The notes beneath the pieces were generated by a model that had not been told where the DNA came from, searched no databases, and saw nothing but the letters and a program-made list of their open reading frames with translations. Of a stretch of 38,275 bases of DNA, positions 34,334 through 38,275 are shown one piece after another. The position numbers and the translations under genes were made by a program. The number at the start of each line of letters is the position of its first letter. Within the stretch, counting starts at the first letter, position 1. This DNA is from an uncultured Halanaerobiales bacterium (GTDB lineage: Bacteria; Bacillota; Halanaerobiia; Halanaerobiales; M55B127). The DNA lies in the NCBI GenBank assembly GCA_913055675.1, contig CAJXKY010000023.1:1-38275 (forward strand), written 5' to 3'.

Positions 34334-34370
34334 AAAGGCTTGAATTCGACATCGGATTCAAGCCTTTTAA
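34334..34370. terminator. Bidirectional terminator between the MttB-like and TPR genes
   Basis: A 15-bp stem (34334-34348 with 34353-34367, one G-T pair) has a 4-nt loop. T-runs are short on both sides (34365-34368 forward). It separates the convergent genes ending at 34268 and 34372. Confidence 0.75.
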
Positions 34371-34371
34371 A

Positions 34372-35865
34372 TTATTTTATTAAGTTTATAATAAAATCTG
34401 GATTATACTCATTTACATCCCAGGATTCATTATAATATAAATTTATTTTTTCCTTATAAAAATTGCTATTATAATTCATATCCAAATTGCTATAAAGCAA
34501 ATATAGTACTTTATAATATTTCAATTTATTATTTTCAACCTTATCTACTACCTTTTCTGTTTCTATTATTGCTTTTTTAAAATCTTCTTTTTTAATAAAA
34601 GAAATTACCTTTGTTTGTTGTGCTTGTATATATAACTCCTTTTTATCAAAGTTAATATCATTTAATATATTTAAGACTAAATCACTTTGGTCTTGTTCTA
34701 AATAGGCTCTTGCTCTATATAATAGTATCTGTTTATCATTTTCAAATCTTTTCATAGCAATATTAGACCAGTCAAGCATCTCTTCATATTTGCTTTGTTT
34801 TTCTAAAGAATTTAACAAACCTAAATAAGCATCTTTATAATTGGGAGATATAAATATGGCACTTTTGAAATCTCTACTAGCTAGTTCATTTTTCCCCATC
34901 GCTAAATAAGTATAAGCAACACCTACGTATGCATCAGCATTCTTTTTGTTATTATCTATATATTTCCAATAATAAAAAACAGCATCTTTTGCATTCCCTT
35001 GAACCCTCTCGCTAAGAGCCTTTAATAATAGATTATCATAAGTCATAGGATAAGTTTCCATGATTGATTTGGCTTTTTGTCGTTCACCCATTCTTAAATA
35101 TATTTTTATTAAATTACTTATTGATTCTGGGTTTTTGGGTTCTTGTTGTAAATATTTAATATAATATAAACTCGCTTCTTCTAAATTACCATCATAAAAT
35201 AATGTGTCTGCAATATGTTTGTCAATATTTAAACCTTCACTTAATAATCTCTGGGTTTCTGAAACTTCATTTTTGTTATTTTCCTTATAATAATCTGATA
35301 AAATCAAGCGTGCTTTGTTGTCTTCGGGATATTTTCTTAACCATTTTTTAACCTCGTCTATTTGAGCAGAAATATTCCATAATCTATAACGTGCTAAGGA
35401 ATAGTCAGGAGATAGCTCTATAGCTTTTTCATATTGTAACTTAGCTTTTTCCTCCCTGCTTTTTTCATAATAAACATCTCCCAGTAGGATATAACTATCA
35501 GGATTCATTTGTTGAGTTTCATTAAATTTAACAGCATAATTTTCGGCTTTATCTAATTCATTATTTATTATATATGATCTGCTTAACCAATAATAAATTG
35601 TTTCTGGATAGTCATCATTATTTTCCATATATTTATTTATAGTACTTATAGCTTCTTTTGATTTATCTTGATTCAATAATATCTGTACTTTTTTTATAAT
35701 TGCATTGTTATTTTCTGAGGTATTATAACACTCCAATGCTTCATCATATAAATCCATTTCATACAATAAATTTCCCATTTCATAATTATTTAAGCAATCA
35801 TCTGCTTTTATTTGTGGAGATAATAATATTAAAAACATCAATAATATTATTAATTTACTTTTCAT
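34372..35865 (-). CDS. Exported tetratricopeptide-repeat protein
   Basis: The 497-residue protein opens with a signal peptide (MKSKLIILLMFLILLSPQIK, then ADD). The rest is built of TPR motifs, for example NYEMGNLLYEMDLYDEALEC, DSYILLGDVYYEKSREEKAK, DAYVGVAYTYLAMGKNELAS and DAYLGLLNSLEKQSKYEEML. I count roughly ten helical pairs. No enzymatic domain is visible. It should be a scaffold for protein contacts at the cell surface or in the cell envelope. AAAGGG lies upstream of the ATG. It is monocistronic, so its partners cannot be guessed from neighbours. Confidence 0.88.
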   Translation of the reverse strand: MKSKLIILLMFLILLSPQIKADDCLNNYEMGNLLYEMDLYDEALECYNTSENNNAIIKKVQILLNQDKSKEAISTINKYMENNDDYPETIYYWLSRSYIINNELDKAENYAVKFNETQQMNPDSYILLGDVYYEKSREEKAKLQYEKAIELSPDYSLARYRLWNISAQIDEVKKWLRKYPEDNKARLILSDYYKENNKNEVSETQRLLSEGLNIDKHIADTLFYDGNLEEASLYYIKYLQQEPKNPESISNLIKIYLRMGERQKAKSIMETYPMTYDNLLLKALSERVQGNAKDAVFYYWKYIDNNKKNADAYVGVAYTYLAMGKNELASRDFKSAIFISPNYKDAYLGLLNSLEKQSKYEEMLDWSNIAMKRFENDKQILLYRARAYLEQDQSDLVLNILNDINFDKKELYIQAQQTKVISFIKKEDFKKAIIETEKVVDKVENNKLKYYKVLYLLYSNLDMNYNSNFYKEKINLYYNESWDVNEYNPDFIINLIK

Positions 35866-35895
35866 ATTATCAGCCCTTTTTTTATACTTTAGTCA

Positions 35896-35925
35896 ATTAT
35901 ATATTGATCCCATACTCTTATCCAA
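35896..35925 (-). promoter_or_regulatory. Putative promoter of the TPR-protein gene
   Basis: On the reverse strand TTGGAT (35920-35925) and a perfect TATAAT (35896-35901) are 18 bp apart, about 30 bp before the start codon. Confidence 0.6.
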
Positions 35926-35934
35926 ATTTAATTT

Positions 35935-35978
35935 TAAAAAATCCCAAATTCAGAAACCTAATTCTATAAATTTGGGAT
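35935..35978 (-). terminator. Distal terminator of yaaA
   Basis: ATCCCAAATT (35941-35950) pairs with AATTTGGGAT (35969-35978); a smaller AGAA/TTCT hairpin lies within the loop. On the reverse strand T6 follows. It lies about 155 bp past the yaaA stop. Between the two (35979-36134) I see nothing but AT-rich sequence. Confidence 0.7.
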
Positions 35979-36134
35979 CTTTTAATAAAACAAACTGCAT
36001 ATGATTTTTTGAATTTAAATAACCCTTTTGGTTTCAATAATTTTATTATGGATTAATATTCAACACTTTTTATCAAATTTCAGTTGATTTGAAAGATTTT
36101 AATTATCTTTTATCATATAATCTTCTATTTTTTA

Positions 36135-36869
36135 CTATTTATAGGGTTTGATGAATTTAAAGTTCTGTTCATCAGAGCGCTTATCATCAAAACTGTAGCC
36201 CTCAAAATTGATTTCCTTAATCTGGTCTAAAGTACTAACCTGCTTTTTGATTAGTTGGTCAAGTAATTTACCTCTGTTATGCTTGACATAATACCCCATA
36301 GATTTAAGACTGCCATCTTCTTTTTCTTCTTTAAAATAAAAGTCAATTATTTTACCCTGATAATTACTTTCTACTACTTTACTATACTCATTTGAAGCCA
36401 AATTGATAATTAAATCAACATCAGCAAAATAATCTTCCATTGTTTCTTGCCAATATTCATAAAGATTGATTCCATTGGGTTTTAGCCTCATTTCAAGTCT
36501 ATAAGGCCAAATTTCCATATCTGAACTTAAAGGTCCATACATCGGAGAAATAATAACAAAGTTTTCCTGCATATATGAAAACTCGTCCTCACTATAATTT
36601 TCCAGATCAATTTGTTTAAATGATGACCCATTATAACATTCAATGGCAGGAATGGTCTCATCTTTAAAACTATGCTCTTGATAAAGTTCATATGTCCTAT
36701 CTAATAAATTCCCTTGTATATCAAGTTCTGTCTTCAATTCATTTTTTGATAGTGATTTAAGATAATTAAATAATTCTTTAGTCTTATCTTCATATAAAAT
36801 TTCTCTACCTTTTTCTTGGCGCTCTCTTTCATGATTCTGAGTTTTAGTGGGTGAAAATATTATTTTCAT
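36135..36869 (-). CDS. yaaA: YaaA-family (DUF328/UPF0246) peroxide-stress protein
   Basis: The protein is 244 residues from ATG 36869, with AGGA 10 nt upstream; a longer frame would add nine residues without a ribosome site. The opening MKIIFSPTKTQ is typical, and the conserved blocks follow: PAIECYNGSSFKQID, IISPMYGPLSSDMEIWPYRLEM, NLASNEYSKVV and the final KFIKPYK. In E. coli YaaA lowers intracellular free iron and limits DNA damage after hydrogen peroxide. A perfect long-range inverted repeat surrounds its promoter. It is monocistronic. Confidence 0.9.
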   Translation of the reverse strand: MKIIFSPTKTQNHERERQEKGREILYEDKTKELFNYLKSLSKNELKTELDIQGNLLDRTYELYQEHSFKDETIPAIECYNGSSFKQIDLENYSEDEFSYMQENFVIISPMYGPLSSDMEIWPYRLEMRLKPNGINLYEYWQETMEDYFADVDLIINLASNEYSKVVESNYQGKIIDFYFKEEKEDGSLKSMGYYVKHNRGKLLDQLIKKQVSTLDQIKEINFEGYSFDDKRSDEQNFKFIKPYK

Positions 36870-36887
36870 ATTTTTACATTCCTTTCT

Positions 36888-36941
36888 GTATAACATTATA
36901 TTTTTTCTTATTTTAATTATTCAAGATAAGAAATGTTATAC
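36888..36941 (-). promoter_or_regulatory. Promoter of yaaA enclosed by a 10-bp inverted repeat
   Basis: On the reverse strand TTGAAT (36919-36924) and a perfect TATAAT (36895-36900) are 18 bp apart. GTATAACATT (36888-36897) and AATGTTATAC (36932-36941) are perfect inverted copies whose centres are 44 bp apart, close to four helical turns. One overlaps the -10 and the other lies upstream of the -35. Confidence 0.6.
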
Positions 36942-36980
36942 CTTTTAACTTTAAATAAGTATTAATTTAACATTTTACAT

Positions 36981-38275
36981 TCAGGAAATAAAAATTTTTT
37001 TATCTTTTTTACAAAGTTTTCTTGCTAAATTTCTTCCATCCAATGCTGCTGTTGGTATTCCTCCACCTGGTTCAGTCCATTGACCTATCATATTAAAGTT
37101 ATCTAAACCTTTAATTTCTTTAGGAAATTTGCTAGTTAATGATTTAGGAGTCGGTGCAAATCCTTCATAACTACCATGCCAATTATTTGTATATCTTTTT
37201 ACAGTATATGGTGTTGAAACATCGATTGTTTCTACTTTTTCTTTAAAACCCGGTATTTTATTATTGATGAGATCTATAACTTTCTCTGCTAAATCATTTT
37301 TTGTCTTTCTATATAATTGAGGATCTCTTTTCTTTAAATCTGTCCAATAATCATCTTCCCATGTATTTATTAATACTGTAACAGTAGTTTTACCTTCTGG
37401 AGCTAGAGTAGGGTCAAAATTATATATATTTAGGCTAATTCGATCATGCTTTGACTCATCTGTTAAAATCAGATCTTCTGACAAATGCATCACTAATGCA
37501 TGAGGATAATTAGATAGATCCATATTTACACCAAATCCTAAGTATAAGGAAGAAGGAAACAAAGAATAGTTTTCATATGCATCTTTTAATTTTTTGGTAA
37601 GATATTTACCTTTTAGCATTTTAAATATTGTAAAATAACCATCAGCTGCCGAGATTATTTCATCTGCATAAACTTTATTACCATTTTCTAATTCAATACC
37701 TATTGCTTTATCATTTTGAACTATAATTTCTTTAACCTTACTTTTATAATTTATCTTTCCACCTAATTTTAAATATTCTCTTTCAATATTCTTAGCAAAC
37801 GGTAATGAACCACCTACAGGATATCCAGCTGCTTTTACATGTTGAAAAGCCATACCAAATATTAATGATAATACTGACCAAGATGATGGAATAATACTAG
37901 AGAATATTTCTTTCAACTTTTCATTTTCCCATTTATTTTTAAAATCTTGCATTGTTAACTTACTATATTTTATTACACTAATAAATGGTCTAATATTCTT
38001 TATTGTAAATGAAATTCTATCCATAATACTCCAATTTTCTGTAGCTACTGGAGTTTTAAACTTTGATAATGCTTTTAAGTCTTTGATAAATGTATTTATC
38101 TTTTTTTCTTCTTCAGGTGCAATTCTTAAAAATTCTTCTTTAAGTTTATTAAGATTACTATATAGTCTAACTATATCTCCATCTTTTAGTTCAATTCTTG
38201 TAAACTCATTAAAATTAATGATTGGAGTTTTTTCACCTTTTTTATTTTCTAAAGCTTTTAATTCATCCCAAAGAA
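36981..38275 (-). CDS. Phytoene-desaturase-type FAD oxidoreductase, C-terminal part (cut by window edge)
   Basis: The frame is open from the window edge to a stop at 36981, giving 431 codons. The FAD-binding N-terminus lies outside, so the internal ATG at 38024 is not a true start. Typical features of the CrtI/COG1233 family are AGYPVGGSLPFAKNIEREYL, IIVQNDKAIGIELENG, the IISAADGYFTIFKML segment, and the closing NFMIGQW.EPGGGIPTAALDGR pattern (FNMIGQWTEPGGGIPTAALD). Such enzymes desaturate or isomerise carotenoids, retinoids or related lipids. No other carotenoid gene is visible here, so the substrate is open. The visible ORF starts at the edge, so upstream control cannot be judged. Confidence 0.88.
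   Translation of the reverse strand, partial: LWDELKALENKKGEKTPIINFNEFTRIELKDGDIVRLYSNLNKLKEEFLRIAPEEEKKINTFIKDLKALSKFKTPVATENWSIMDRISFTIKNIRPFISVIKYSKLTMQDFKNKWENEKLKEIFSSIIPSSWSVLSLIFGMAFQHVKAAGYPVGGSLPFAKNIEREYLKLGGKINYKSKVKEIIVQNDKAIGIELENGNKVYADEIISAADGYFTIFKMLKGKYLTKKLKDAYENYSLFPSSLYLGFGVNMDLSNYPHALVMHLSEDLILTDESKHDRISLNIYNFDPTLAPEGKTTVTVLINTWEDDYWTDLKKRDPQLYRKTKNDLAEKVIDLINNKIPGFKEKVETIDVSTPYTVKRYTNNWHGSYEGFAPTPKSLTSKFPKEIKGLDNFNMIGQWTEPGGGIPTAALDGRNLARKLCKKDKKIFIS

Noticed and set aside
1..38275. CRISPR arrays, insertion sequences, prophage or toxin-antitoxin modules
   Set aside because: I found no regularly spaced repeats, transposase signatures, phage genes or typical toxin-antitoxin pairs.

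Overview
The window looks like ordinary chromosome of a low-GC, strictly anaerobic, fermentative Firmicute. A member of the Halanaerobiales or a related clostridial lineage is my best guess. This rests on the very AT-rich DNA, strong AGGAGG ribosome sites, sigma-A promoters, a single-chain pyruvate:ferredoxin oxidoreductase, an aldo/keto reductase carrying a ferredoxin domain, and an Etf/acyl-CoA dehydrogenase operon. I see no prophage, transposase, CRISPR array or rRNA.

Layout. 1-1000: start of a GntR/HutC regulator with its own operator, then tRNA-Arg(ACG). 1066-3483: a chemoreceptor without a sensor domain and a DMT permease. 3601-8491: pyruvate:ferredoxin oxidoreductase divergent from the ferredoxin-linked aldo/keto reductase. 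8591-10049: an exported SIMPL protein and a metallophosphoesterase. 10222-14260: an asymmetric heterodimeric ABC exporter plus a 38-residue small protein. 14344-15183: an exported Spy/ZraP-like protein flanked by two inverted pairs of DnaA-box-like 9-mers. 15197-17556: a VTT-domain membrane protein and a flavodoxin-TetR-FMN-binding operon behind a consensus promoter and a double operator. 17592-26328: a compact nine-gene his operon (hisZGDCBHAF-IE) with a divergent PHP-type histidinol phosphatase; together they appear to encode every step from PRPP to histidine. 26398-28613: a MATE exporter and an alpha/beta hydrolase that seems to have lost two catalytic residues. 28792-32718: a MaoC hydratase/acyl-CoA dehydrogenase/EtfB/EtfA operon with a Rex-like site over its -10. 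32844-34268: an orphan MttB-family methyltransferase behind two palindromes. 34334-38275: an exported TPR protein, a YaaA protein with a long-range inverted repeat across its promoter, and the C-terminal part of a phytoene-desaturase-type oxidoreductase.

How the genes fit together. The energy genes form a plausible fermentation set. Pyruvate oxidation makes acetyl-CoA and reduced ferredoxin; the Etf/acyl-CoA dehydrogenase and ferredoxin-domain AKR can dispose of or balance electrons. The Rex-like site suggests NADH/NAD+ control of the Etf branch.

No obviously novel multigene defence or mobile system is present. The most unusual signals are regulatory: the paired DnaA-like boxes, the double TetR operator, the 11-bp-period repeats before the Spy-like gene, the YaaA long-range inverted repeat, and the possible AUU start of hisF. 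All functions are read from sequence patterns; no database search was run.
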